A stretch of 64,000 nucleotides of DNA from Motacilla alba alba (Eukaryota > Chordata > Aves > Passeriformes > Motacillidae). The position numbers and the translations under genes were made by a program. Within the stretch, counting starts at the first letter, position 1, and every line of letters starts with the position of its first letter. Below, piece after piece: positions 12,937 to 24,230 of the stretch. The notes beneath the pieces were generated by a model, which saw nothing but the letters and a program-made list of their open reading frames with translations, had not been told where the DNA came from and searched no databases. The stretch spans positions 56,109,666 through 56,173,665 of the forward strand of contig NC_052018.1 in the NCBI RefSeq assembly GCF_015832195.1. Reading direction: 5' to 3'.

Positions 12937-13395
12937 GCACCGCGGCCGGGCCAGCAGCGTCCGTCCCGGCGCGGCCGTGGCGCGGGCGGCGGGGCGGGCA
13001 GGGACCCGCCGCGGCCCCGCCGCTGTCCCGGGCCCCGGGCAGAGCCACGGGGAGAGCCGCTCTCCCGGCGCAGAGGAGACCAAATATGCCCTAGCAAAGA
13101 CTCCATCCACCCCGAGAGATCCTGACTCTATTTAACTTTATTAAATGCGTGTACAGTCGAGTGTCCTGCAACCACAGCCTTGCTGGTTCAAGAGCTACTA
13201 GAGAAAAGACAGAGATCAAACAAAACCTACCCCGCGTGTATCTTTTGTCTGAGACCTGTGAAATATGTAGATGCCTAGAAAAACTGACTTTGACAGTCAT
13301 CTCTATGAAGTAATTCACCCTAAAGATATATAGATATATTTTCTTCAAGCAGATTCTGCTCTATTTCTGTGAATAAACCTTCCTTTCTACTGAAC
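12937..13395 (+). other. TCF21: TCF21 3' UTR with poly(A) signal
   Basis: Begins after the TGA stop at 12,934-12,936. The first 150 bases are very GC-rich, then the sequence becomes AT-rich. A canonical AATAAA lies at 13,372-13,377, so cleavage is expected around 13,390-13,400. The exact end is not visible. Confidence 0.6.
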
Positions 13396-13399
13396 ACGG

Positions 13400-14240
13400 A
13401 GCGGTGTTAAGTGTTCGTTTGAGACTCTCGGGCTCGGCGGGGAAGGACTGAGCCTCCGTCCGCCGGCTCCGCCGCTCCACGAAGCGGCCGCGCTGCGGGG
13501 ATCCCGCCTCTCCGCCCCGGGCCACAGGAGGTCTGCTTCCCCGGAGCTAAAGACCTGGAGCACACCCCCGGGGGAGGGGGAGACTGGGTCCGCAGGTCGC
13601 CGCGGGAGCCCGGCCCGGCTCCGCAGCCCGGCGCCCGGGCGCTGCGGGAGCCGCCCTCGCCGCTCCGGCCGCTCCGCTCCGCGGGGACAGGAACAGTGAT
13701 CTATTGATGAAGTACAGTCGGTCCTCAGCGCCGGGAATTTTTAACTTAAACATCTCCTCTCTATCGATCAGCGCACCCGTGGGAGATGAGGCTGAGATAA
13801 ACAGGAGTGCGGGGCGCTCCCCCTGCACCGGCAGCGGCCGCCGGCAGCTGATGCGCCAGATCCCACCGCGCTGTTTAATGTTTCAGGGTTATGACCGCAC
13901 TGTTTACAAGATGTCTTCGGTTATTTATACTGTTATTATTAGCACAGGGGCTTTAAATTTCCGCCTCACTTGCTCTTTCAATACCAACCCTCGGTTCCGT
14001 TTGATACCTGGGTACTTTCTTGTCGAAAGCAGGAGGGGGGCAGCAGGGCCTGCACGGCCGTCCCCCGGACCAAGCCCTCTGTCCCCGCTACTTGCGAGGG
14101 CCGGCGGCAGGGCCCGGGGCGCGGTCACAGGCAGCGCGGGGCCACAGACCCTCCCGGGGGCTCCCTCTCCTGGGTATCCCCCGCAGGCCGGTGTTGAGCT
14201 GCCTCGGGCATCCGTGCAGCCTGGATTGTGTTAATTTTCA
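13400..14240. promoter_or_regulatory. CpG-rich block just downstream of TCF21, candidate regulatory element
   Basis: CpG-dense sequence at 13,420-13,700 and 14,020-14,210 flanks a less GC-rich core at about 13,700-14,000. The core contains ATCGAT, a homeodomain-like ATTGATG, a forkhead-like TGTTTAC and A/T-rich TTATTTATACTG. Open frames of up to 176 codons exist on both strands, but none looks like a protein family and no splice structure is evident. The pattern fits an unmethylated island with an embedded enhancer, or the start of a non-coding transcript. Assignment to TCF21 control is inference from proximity. Confidence 0.4.
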
Positions 14241-17200
14241 GCCCCCACTTTCCCCCGAGATAACTGGACAAGGTGGCGCGTCCTCCAGGCGACCCAAATT
14301 CACCAGTCGGGTTCATGCGTGGGCTAGGTTAGCTTTAATTAAAGCAACTCGCTGTGAACCGAGGGCTGTGCAAACATCTCAGCCCTCATTATGAAAAGGG
14401 CCAGGACATGCTGTATCATCCCAATGGTTGTGAAGGGGAGAGCTGTTTAATTTCACTTTTGCGCAGCTTTATCCCTTTGCCACACAATTAAGAGCAGACA
14501 CGTCTGTGCCTGGCCTAACCGTGCACAGCCCCACTGTTGTGACAGGACTGTTCCAGGTGAGACCACACTTATACACAGGGTCTTGACCGACTTTGCGGCC
14601 ACACACAGACCCTGAACAGCCGCAGCTTCTGCTCAAGAGATGAGCGAGCAGCGCTGGTAACCACAGCTGAACAGGCTGATTTGCTGATTTCTTTGCCACA
14701 GGCACTGGGAAATTCAGTGGGAATTGCTGGTCTGTTAAAGGGAGACAGAATAGAGCCCCTGGCCTCACGCTGAGTGCAGGTGACTGATACAGCAAAACAC
14801 AGACTGATACTGCACATTTTAACCTCTAAATTCACTCACTGAATTGACACTAACCATAGGATTTAACCACTCAAAATCTCAACTTAAATCCATACTAACT
14901 AATGCCTGGTCAAGACTCATAGCAAGGCACTGATTTCCTTCAAAAAAGCAGAAATTGATACGCATCTGAGATATGCAGAAAATTGAGTTAAATTCTGAAT
15001 ATTCTAACACACGCTTCTTTACCACCTGGTCTTGCAATTCTTGCCAACCGCACTCAGCACCTTCCCAGCTAATTAACCATGCGCAGTGCTCATTTGCCAC
15101 CTGAAATACAGCACTGAAGAAAGGGAAGGGAGGAATATAATGGTACCTCGTGAAACGTGAAGAACACAGCTGCAACCATGTGCCAAAAGCTGCAGGAACA
15201 GTAAGTGTTGAAGATGCTTACTGTGTACACACCAGCAGCAGACACCATTGCTTCTCGTACTGCTGTTCACTTTATCTAGCAGTCCACACTGAAAGTGTCT
15301 TGGGGACTAAACTATTCCTCGAGCATCCTGCACCACCCTGAGCCCTTGCCTCTGAGCAACAGTTCAGCAACAAGGAAACAAAAAGCAACAAGAAATGAAC
15401 AAAAGCAACCAGCAGTACACAGAAAGGTAAATAATGACTTTACTCTGACTGTAAAATAATTAATGGCTTTATCTCTATCTCTCTATCTTTATTTTGAAGA
15501 CAATGAACATATTTTCCAGAGGCATTTATGTGGCTGAGAACTCCTGGTCTGCTGACCTCTTTTGTTAAGGGCACAGACACGACAGTAACGGCACAGTGCT
15601 GGCAGCTGGCTTCAACAGCCTAAGTTTCTTAGATGAATTAAGACTTCTACTAGGCACTTCAAGAGAACAATGAATGAAATTATTCTACCCTGCTGCTGAG
15701 TGCAATTTTACCGCAAAATATTTGCAAACAGAAAATGTATGTTTAGTCTGACTGAAGCAATTTATACTTTTGAAAGGAACTCGAAATGTGCTAAGGAAAA
15801 GACAGAACAGGTTTAAATATTGATGTCAATGACTTTAAAGAAAATATTTTGTTTGCTTTCTTGCTTTTCTGTACAAAGTGATGCATTTTATTATTTACAA
15901 AAATATACTTATACCCCTTTTTCATGTGGAAAAAAAGTTGACTTGGTTTATCTTTTTGTATCTACAGGGATGTAGATGCAGCTGTGTGAGTGTCTGTATA
16001 CATTCCCTCCCAGTAATGTTTGAACTCATTGCCTGATTTCAGCTAGATTTGACAGAGGTCTCAAAGATAACTAAGTTACTATAATTTTTAATATTTCTTT
16101 GTCTGTGTGAAAACAGGCAGCTGAGTAAAGAAAAAGTCTATAAATTTTGCAACTGAAGGAAGGGTTTCAACATGAGCTCAGCCTTTACTGGATACAAGAG
16201 CATATAGAGCAGAGTGCCAGCTGTAGATGAAGCTCCAAATGCTGCTTCAGTCACAGGATACAAGTTCATAGAAAATTTGCTTATGGACCTACATGTTTTA
16301 AGATAAGAAGTCTATAAAAACCGTTTAGTTCCATTTGATTTTAATAGTAGTATTTGTTTGCTTGTTTGTTTCTTTGTAAAGAAACCAGTTTCAACCCAGC
16401 TACTTCATGACCATTTTTCAATTCAGCTAGAGACTAGCAAATCCTTTATTTGCAGTACTGACTCAGTGCTCAGGCTCCTGGGTTTGGTACTGACATTGTG
16501 CTCCTTCACAGAAGCTTTCACAGTCTGTAAGGTCTTACAGAAAATATCTTTTTGGCTTATCTTATTCTCTCACTGGGATGGAAATCTGCCAGCCTGAAGC
16601 ATTGGCATAGCAAGAAACCCACTTTGCAGACACCTGCAAAATGCCGTGCTGCTCTTAGCACTGACTGGGGCAGCAAGGCCACAGTCCTGGTCATGCCCTC
16701 AAATGTCAAGGTGCATAAGGAGAACACGTGCAAGATAGCCTATTCTTTAAAGTGACTCCAACGTCAAAATTCCCAGCTCACCTCAGAAAATAAAAGGCAC
16801 AGAAAATCTGTGTGATTTCTTCTGTAGGGAAGCTGGTTTGAATCCTGGACATAATGATAAGATCACAAGCACAGTTTTGCTTGATGTATTTGTAACCCCT
16901 CAGTTGTGTCTGCCTGAAAAATACTTGCCTCCTTTTAACAAATCACATACATTTTTCAAAAGACAATTTTTGCCAAAACCCTCTTGTCATTTGCTCTCAT
17001 TATAATTTGTAGTAAAAAAAATTAAAATATGCAAAATACATTAGCTAATTGCAGGTGATAAACTTCCTAAGAGAGAACAAAACTTACACATATCTGGTGT
17101 ACAAGTGGAGGGTATAATCTGATAAAATTGCCAGATATTTAAATTTTTGTCTGGATATCTGGATGCAGATTAGCACTCACAGTCTCCCAAAAGGGACAGG

Positions 17201-20200
17201 ATTACAAAAGAAATTTCAATTACATTGACACAGATTTTTATTTCAATGAAATTGAAATTTGTAGCAGCAAACAACCAAGCATTCTGTAATTGCCATGTAT
17301 ATACACACACCTGGAAAATCTTCCATACAGAATTTCTCCCAACAGTCAGATTCAAATTGTTCGTGTTCATCGCTGGCCCATGTAGCGCTGACTATTCCCA
17401 TATTAAGGCTGTGCTATCAAATGCAGGCCCACAGGGTAAATACCATCTTGTGCTCACTATTCAGCCACAGATTGCTTCATACTCTTCAGCCCAGCATAGT
17501 TCATGGATGGGAAGTGGCCCAACCAGTAATAGTGCTGCAAAGCTACTGATACTGAGTTATGGCTTGGGGAATTTCTGCAATTCTGAGATGCCATAGGTCT
17601 GATCTAAAAGTTACGCTCCAAGAAGGATAGGGAAAATCCATGTGCTACCTTTGGGAGGACTGTTGCCAGCAGACTGCAAAACCAGCAAAGTTCTGCAAGT
17701 AACTGGTTTCACTTCAGTCACTGGTGTCTCCGAGTGTAAAACTGACTTTGAGTAGGTCCAGGCATGCAAGTCATCCCATTTCCCAAATGCGGCACGGACA
17801 TACCCTAGGGTCACTACAGTCCAGGGATGACGCATTTTCTTGCCTAAGGGTTTTGCCCTTAAACTGAAACTTGTAAACAGATGAAACGCGTTTTTAAGCC
17901 AATCCGCATGCGTGCACTCAGTTACACCATCCTCAAAGTCTCCTTGCAAGGAAAAAAAAGATCATAAGAAAAGCAAGAAAATAAAAAGCAGTGAAAATCC
18001 TTCCTTCCTTTTAAATTTTAAGAGGTCCTTCTCTTTGAGCAAAGAAAAAACCCCAATCCTTATTTAGACCTTAGGCTGTTGTGTAAACTATTAGACCATA
18101 TCCAACTGTAAATATGGATTATCTACAGTCTTGAGTTTTCTCTTGGTTGTTTACAAATTGTTTAAAAAACAAGGATCAGAAAAACGAGGGAAAGAAAGCA
18201 AGGGTATAGCTACACAGCCAGGAGACATGAAGAAAGGGAGAAAAAGGCACAGAATAATTCCTCTTCCTCTGATCACTACAGCTCAGTCCTTGCAGCAGGA
18301 TGGGTTCAGGAAGGGAGGAACTATCAGCCGCTCCATCACAGACGGGTGGAGCCAGACCACCGGGGAGATGGAAACCAGGAGGTTGAGAGCTGCAGCTGCC
18401 TTTTCCTGGGAGGAACATCTGTGAAAGCCTGTACGGCAGCAGCAGGGGAGGAGGAGTGGGCACAAGCAGAGAGCGTTCCCAGGGATGTGCTCACACAGAT
18501 AACTGTCCCTGGATGGTTTCCCAGGCTGCTGCAGCAGCACTTCCCTTCCCTGTCAGGGAAGAGGCAAAGACCATCATGTGGGACAAGCAATCGAAGTGTC
18601 AGCACGGCCTCTTGCTGCAGCATCCTGTTTCCTGTGATGCTTTTTGATGGCCGAAGTGACCAGAATGGGAACAGTTCTTCCTCACTGCTAATGTTGTTTT
18701 TTTCTTACGTAGGGACTTTTATGCTCTTGGCATCTCAGAGTCCATACACAAAGTACACAGAAGACAGGAGTCATCTTGCAGCATTTGACCAAATGTTTTT
18801 CTACAGCAGGCTGCTATTGTTATACAGATGAGAAGAAAAAAAGATTACAAATGACTGGCTGAAGGCTCACACCGCAGTTTGGAATGGGCTTGCAGAAGCT
18901 TTTCTGGTGCACAAACCCGCGGGCTGTTCTCCTAGGCACACTGAAATCAGGAGGGCTGTTTGCTCTTTGAACTCAGTACAAAGATAGGAATCAGTAAGGT
19001 GTGGGGAGTGATCCTCTCAGGCTGGATATCTATATCTATATCACTTAATAGAATAGATAAACCAGGCTATGGATCATGCTCTGCCTTCAACAGTCAGTGC
19101 TGCGGCTGGGGACACATTCACACAGACCTGAGTTTTATTCTACTCACCAAAGGTTAAGAACAGTCCCTGGCATATGCTACCCCAAAACCATGCTTGGATA
19201 CTTTCTGGGGAAAAGTCAGACAGGCCAAAGGCATAGCAAGGACCTTGCTAAAACCCAAGCACAAAGAAAGATAAGCCTCAGTCTTGTTTTATTTATCAGT
19301 GTCACTGCAGCCTTAGGAACTATAGCAATTGAGATACTTGATGCCTTTGTCTCACCTCAGTCTCATGCTCTTCTCACTTGTTTTCTATATCAAACTTTCT
19401 TCTTCTTTTATGGGCCAAAATTTCTTAGTGGGGACCCTCTTTGCTATTTGTATCTCATGACTAATATACTTGAAGACTAAAAGTCACTAGGAGCAAGAGG
19501 CCAAGTTCAAGAACAAACATAACATGAGATTTAAACAACATTATACCCTAAATTATGACATTAAAAACCTCTTTTCATTTGTTATCTAACTCTGCAGTAC
19601 CTTTTCTACCTGAGTTGTGAGTTGCCTGACATCAACATTTGAATATATGCCCCCATAGTAACTCTTTCTCACCATTGCCAATTAGCATCAAGTTAACCTT
19701 ATTCCCAGATCTGGAATCTGAGATATTCCTCTACTTAAATCCATGGGAAGAATTCAGACAGCAGTAGGTGCTGTCTGCACATGCTTAACGTTGTTCTGCT
19801 GGGATAGGAAGCAAGCTGGACAGGAGGAACAGAGGCCAGCATCCTCAGTTTGGCTACAGATAGACACAGCACTGCAGGGAAGTTGCTGAGGAGCCAATGT
19901 TACTATCTTCCCACAAATTTTTCTTCCTCATTTCCCTCACACTCAGTCTTCTGATTCTACTTTCACCACACTTCTCTGTTACTGCCAACAGAAGTCAGCA
20001 TGCATAATCTGTAAATACCATTCACTCATAGAGGCCAAAACTACAGATACGTATTAAATTATTGTAAAGTTTACTAAAGAGAAGTCTCATTCTGACAGTT
20101 TGACTTTTATGTTGAGGTACTTCACTGCCATTTTCTTAATATGCTTATTTTATATTAAATAGTATACCTAGCAATATGTATTATGCAATATACAGATATA

Positions 20201-20542
20201 CACACTATATATATATACACTATATAAAAATGTGACATAAATATTTACATACTATGTAGTAACTATATTTATCTCTTCTATAAACAAACATATAAAATAA
20301 TACATATTATAAAATTAAACAATGTTTGAATATTGTGGAGCTGGTACAAGTGCCACTTTTAGCAGGGAGGTAAGTGTTCAACAGAGCTGGCATGAGTTAT
20401 CATACTGTACATCATCAGAGAGGTGTCAGAAGGCACAGCTGAGTTTACTGTTTCACCTGATAAACTAAGCCCTGGAGCAAAGGATTGCCTCCCTGACTGA
20501 CTTCTTGCTCATTCCCTGATGGCTGCCAACCTGGGAGATGTC
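14241..20542. other. Intergenic spacer between TCF21 and TBPL1, left part
   Basis: AT-rich sequence with scattered short frames. No known coding exon is seen. The only exon-like item is the minus ORF at 17,611-17,942, listed separately. A TA-rich low-complexity stretch lies at about 20,140-20,300. A segment near 18,825-18,880 faintly resembles the core of an old MIR-like SINE, too weakly to annotate. Confidence 0.6.
17611..17942 (-). other. Exon-like open frame of unknown identity
   Basis: Minus-strand open frame of about 110 codons preceded by a strong splice-acceptor-like sequence (a long T-rich tract ending TTGCAAG, exon base 17,942). The translation begins GDFEDGVTECTHADWLKNAF and ends at a stop at 17,611. 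An internal donor-like GTATGT follows base 17,804, so a 139-base internal exon is also possible. It has intact CpGs and a mixed, non-repetitive amino-acid composition. I recognise no family, and no partner exon in a compatible phase was found. It may be chance, a non-coding transcript exon, or a remnant. Confidence 0.2.
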
Positions 20543-21053
20543 TCATAATAACGCTGCAGTGTAATGTTTGCAGCTGATGACCATTTCACACAAGGTCATT
20601 TCCATGGGACATCCACGACACTGGTTGCTCCTGGGTACTTCCTCTTCAAGCACAAATACTTTAATGCAGTCTTCCACTGAGACACCACAGTATTTACAAC
20701 ACAGCTGCATAAAATTCTCCAGCCAGCCTTCACTGTGGGTTGCCTCAGGGAACCATCCAGCTTTCTTCTCTCCCCCGTACACTTTCCCATAGTCTACCTT
20801 GCACAGGATCTTATCTGATTGAAAGTTAATCCTGTAAAAATAGAATAATTCAGACAACGAAGCATTTGCTTCAGTCTGAAGAGTGATTTCCTTTTACAGA
20901 AACCTGAAGCTACAGCTGAATAACAACATAATGAAATGGCATCTTCAGTCTCACTGCTGTAATTACTGAACAAAAAAACATGTGCAGTGTCATAAAGTTC
21001 AGTTACCTTGTTTGTACTGCACTCTGATAGTCCCAGGCAGCCCACGATTCCAT
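20543..21053 (-). CDS. Possible two-exon small gene, cysteine-rich 111-aa protein, unknown function
   Basis: On the minus strand an ATG in good context (AGCATGG, 21,053-21,051) opens MESWAAWDYQSAVQTR. The exon ends at 21,007 with donor AAG|GTAACT. After a 175-base intron, a pyrimidine-rich acceptor (CTATTTTTACAG) leads into exon 2 (20,831-20,543), in phase, for 95 more residues and a TGA. Exon 2 begins INFQSDKILCKVDYGKVYGG. It has 9 cysteines in 95 residues and many G-starting codons, as real coding sequence tends to. There is no signal peptide or obvious membrane segment. I do not recognise the family. The human interval between TCF21 and TBPL1 has no coding gene that I know of. Against it: the ORF is short enough to arise by chance, the nearest minus-strand AATAAA I noticed is over 1 kb downstream (about 19.29 kb), and no promoter is seen. 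Confidence 0.3.
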
Positions 21054-21216
21054 GCTGCAGAATGTCCAAGCACAGGAAACACCCTCCCCACATCTCCATC
21101 TCCTCTTTATTTCCCAAACAAGGGATTGCAAAATAAAGGCATAGGGGAATGAAATCGCGTAATAAGGAAGTGACAGTATCAGAAATGGCCTCTGTGCCTT
21201 CTCTGTCTGATGTCAT

Positions 21217-23144
21217 ACAGCATCTGGTAAGTTAGAACCTCTGGAAGATGCAGATCCTTGGCCTCTCAGTCGTACTAGTGGAGGAAGCCATGCAGCCAAG
21301 TTAGAGTTGCATGGAGGAATGGAGACCAGGAAGAGGAGAAGGCAAGGGAGGACAACCAGTTTTGTAAACTATATAGGTATAGAAGAAAATTGCAGCACAA
21401 CTGATAGACTTACAAGTCGAATTAGGTAGGTGCCAAATCACCTTATTTGCATTCCACATTTATGTGATCATAGCTACTTGCTTATATTTGCACATTTTCC
21501 AAATATATATCTAAAGATGCAATCTTCAAAACATGTCCTAGTCTAAACAGGAAAAGCTCAGGCTGACAAAGCAGTCAAAACTATGAAATGATAAGGGTTC
21601 ATCTCTTCATCAGCAAAAATAATATTCCTAACATCCAGGAACGACTGCACTATTCTGAGAAATATGTGCTAGAAAATGTTATAGCCTGAAGAGAGCAAGC
21701 ATGTGGAGACAAACAGTGGTAATGCGTGCTTGCAGACATTTTGTTTTGAATTTCTGTAGACCTTCGGGGTTATGCTGAAAAAAACATAAGATTAATCACA
21801 ATTCAAGCAAAATCAGGGTTTATAAAGATTTTCTTTTCTTTCCTCTTTTCTTTTTCATTTTCTTGCTGATGTGATCAGCTATTCAGAAAAAAAAAATAAA
21901 TCAGCATCTGTTGTGATACAGTCATCCAGAACCTGAAAGAACTGTCAGAGCAAAGACATCACAGCACTCTACCCCACTCTGGCTGTGTGATTGTAATGGC
22001 TCAGAGCCTGAAGCCCATATAGAACAAAACCAGCCTTAAGGCACTCTGTAAAAATTCTGGAGGTACCGTGCAGAGTTCCTGAACTATGGTAAATTCAGAA
22101 TCCTGGTTTCCAAAACCACGCCTTGCTTGCCCGTGCTCACCCCCGAAGGCGGGGGATCCGTGTCTGTGCAAAGCCACAGGGTGGCAGCGCTGCCCCACGC
22201 CGGTGTGCAGCCAGCCTGGGAGAGCCACACCATGTCCTCGCAGCTGATTTGGAAAACTTGAAATTGTTCAATTTTTGACAGGCGAACCTAGTCATGCGTT
22301 TCAAGGATTAAACTGAAACTAGCAGAAGAAAACACGCCAACTCTAAAGAATTCAAAATTTAAATTTCATACTGTTCCTTCTATCCTAATTAAAGCTATTT
22401 TGCTACCACATCACATAAGCAAAGTATGTAATTACAGAACCTCAGTTTCAGAAAATTTTTAATTCAGTGAATACTCTGCAGTACACCCATATAAATTTAA
22501 AAATATATAATTTTCATATAAAGACCAATATTCTTTCTAAATTTGAAGTCAACTTGACATCTGTTTTATTCATCAGTCTGGGTGGTGAGTCCTTAATGGG
22601 CCACATGGCAGGCACATTCCTGGGCTCCCATGCAAAGCACAACAGCTTTTCCAAGAGAAAATGTAAGCGTAGCAGAAAGGTAGTTCATCACAGGCTCTAC
22701 TCCCTACAGACAGCACAGGTGGGACAGTGCCAGATTTAGAGGATGTCCTGCACAGAGAGAACCAGTGCCATCCAGGCACCCACACTGTGTCCGCATGTCC
22801 CATTCTGTCTGCCCTCTAAGCGTGCACCATGCAGTGACCAGAGTCCTGCTGCAGTGCAACACGCACGTATGGAGCAGCAACCCCGGCAGCGTGCTGCTGC
22901 AGCGAGCCCAGCTGCCTGCCGGCTCCTGCCAGGGCAAGGCTGACCGCTCGGTTCAGCCAGAGAGCGTCTGCAGCGGCCAGGCCAGAGACCAGGGGGGCTG
23001 CAGCAAACTGAAGGGGTGCCAGTGCCAGGCCCCACAGAAATGCCTGGTGCGTGCCACGAGTGCTTACAGCGTCTGAGCTGAAACCTGCATCAGCTCTCCA
23101 GCGGCTCCGCCGGCAAAGGCGCTGCCTCGGACGTGGTCGAGCTG
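21217..23144. other. Intergenic spacer upstream of TBPL1
   Basis: No recognised gene. Sequence is AT-rich to about 22.6 kb and then rises in GC toward the TBPL1 island. A + frame at 22,765-23,076 has many cysteines, but no clear exon boundaries or known family. A pyrimidine-rich run lies at about 21,830-21,870. Confidence 0.6.
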
Positions 23145-23406
23145 AAGCCTTTTATCAGTTCTGCAAGCTTTAGGACACGAAACAATGGCAGAAACTGATG
23201 CACAGGAAGTTCCAGCTGAACATGAGGAAGAACTTCTTTGCTGCGCGCTGATCGCGCACTGGAACAGATTGTCCAGAGGGGTTGCGGAGTCTCCCTCACC
23301 GGAGATACTCAAGAACAGTCCGGGCACAACCCCGTGCCATGTGCTCTGGGACGACCCTGCTTGCGCAGGGAGGTCGGCCCAGATGACCCGCTCTGGTCCC
23401 TTCAGA
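23145..23406 (+). mobile_element. CR1 LINE 3' fragment abutting the TBPL1 CpG island
   Basis: On the + strand the sequence follows the well-known CR1 3' region: a GAGGAAGAACTTCTTTG block near 23,224, GCACTGGAACAGATTGTCC near 23,257, a GTTGCGGAGTCTCC block near 23,281, and a degraded TAGATGACC-like end with CTCTGGTCCCTTC near 23,390. The reverse-transcriptase region is absent, as is usual for 5'-truncated CR1 copies. It gives part of a 228-codon + frame (23,185-23,871), which is a by-product of the retroposon and the CpG island. The copy is GC-rich and keeps several CpGs, so it may lie inside the unmethylated island. Confidence 0.8.
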
Positions 23407-24230
23407 CGTGCCCCGCTCTGCGATTCCGCGCACGGCGGGCCCGTCCGGGGCGTACCGCGGCTCCGGGGGCGGCGGACGACAGCGGAAGCGCCGCAAGCGC
23501 GGCCCCTCCGTCCCCTCCTCCCTGCCTGCCTCCCGCCGCCGCGACTTCCGGCGGTCGCTCTAGCCGCGCCGCGTCTATGCCCGCGGCGCTGGGGGATGTT
23601 TATTGTCGCGGGGAGTCGGCCCAGCACCCGGAACGCCGCCGGGCGACCGGCACCCACTGACCGGCACCGCGCTGCGCCCTGCCCTGCCCCGCCCCGACCG
23701 CCGCCCGCCCGCACGGTAACGGCCGCCGCCCGCCGACGGGCCGCGCTCCTCCTCCTCCTCCTCCTCCCCCTCGCCGCCGTCTCGGGTCCGCGGGCCCGGC
23801 CGCAGCCGCCGCCGCCGTTGAGCCCCCGTGTCCCGTCCCTCTCCGCCGCCGCCCCTGCCGGGCCGAGGTGAGGGAGGCGGCGCGGGGCCTCCCCCGCCTC
23901 GCCGCGGCCCTGCCGGTGCCTCCCGCCGCGGTGCCGATCGCGCCCGGGGCAGGCGGGCGTGCGTGGCCGGGGCCGCCGGGGCAGGGAGAGGGAGGAAGGG
24001 GCAGGGCATCCTGCGGGGGAACGGCCCGTTCCCCGAGCAGCCCGGCCGGCCCGCGCCCGGCCCCCAGGGCTTTGTGGCGGCCCCGTGCCCTGCGGCGGCG
24101 GATGCCCGCACAAGCCGGCGCTGCCGAGCGGCGGAGCTCGGCGTGGCCAGGCCGCCTTGCTGCCTGCGCTTTGTTTGTGCCCTGCTGGCCGCAGAAGTTT
24201 CGGGCTGGGGTTGAGGGGGGAGAAGAAATA
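23407..24230 (+). promoter_or_regulatory. TBPL1: CpG-island promoter and non-coding exon 1 of TBPL1
   Basis: Dense CpG sequence with no TATA box, typical of a housekeeping promoter. An ETS-type ACTTCCGG lies at 23,544-23,551. A (CTC)n/(CCT)n run at about 23,749-23,770 probably lies in the 5' UTR. A strong donor GCCGAG|GTGAGG places the end of a likely non-coding first exon at 23,867; the start site is probably 23,550-23,700. Frames of 250 and 399 codons on the minus strand here are GC-composition artefacts. The pairing of this exon with the coding exon at 29,389 is inferred from gene order, not shown directly. Confidence 0.6.

Noticed and set aside
12135..13106. 323-codon minus open frame across the TCF21 intron and exon 2
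   Set aside because: It is antisense to a conserved exon in very CpG-rich DNA, is dominated by Arg/Gly/Pro/Ala, and has no domain. Stops are rare in such sequence.
18825..18880. MIR-like old SINE core (also near 2,310-2,360)
   Set aside because: Only a few short words fit; too weak without an alignment.
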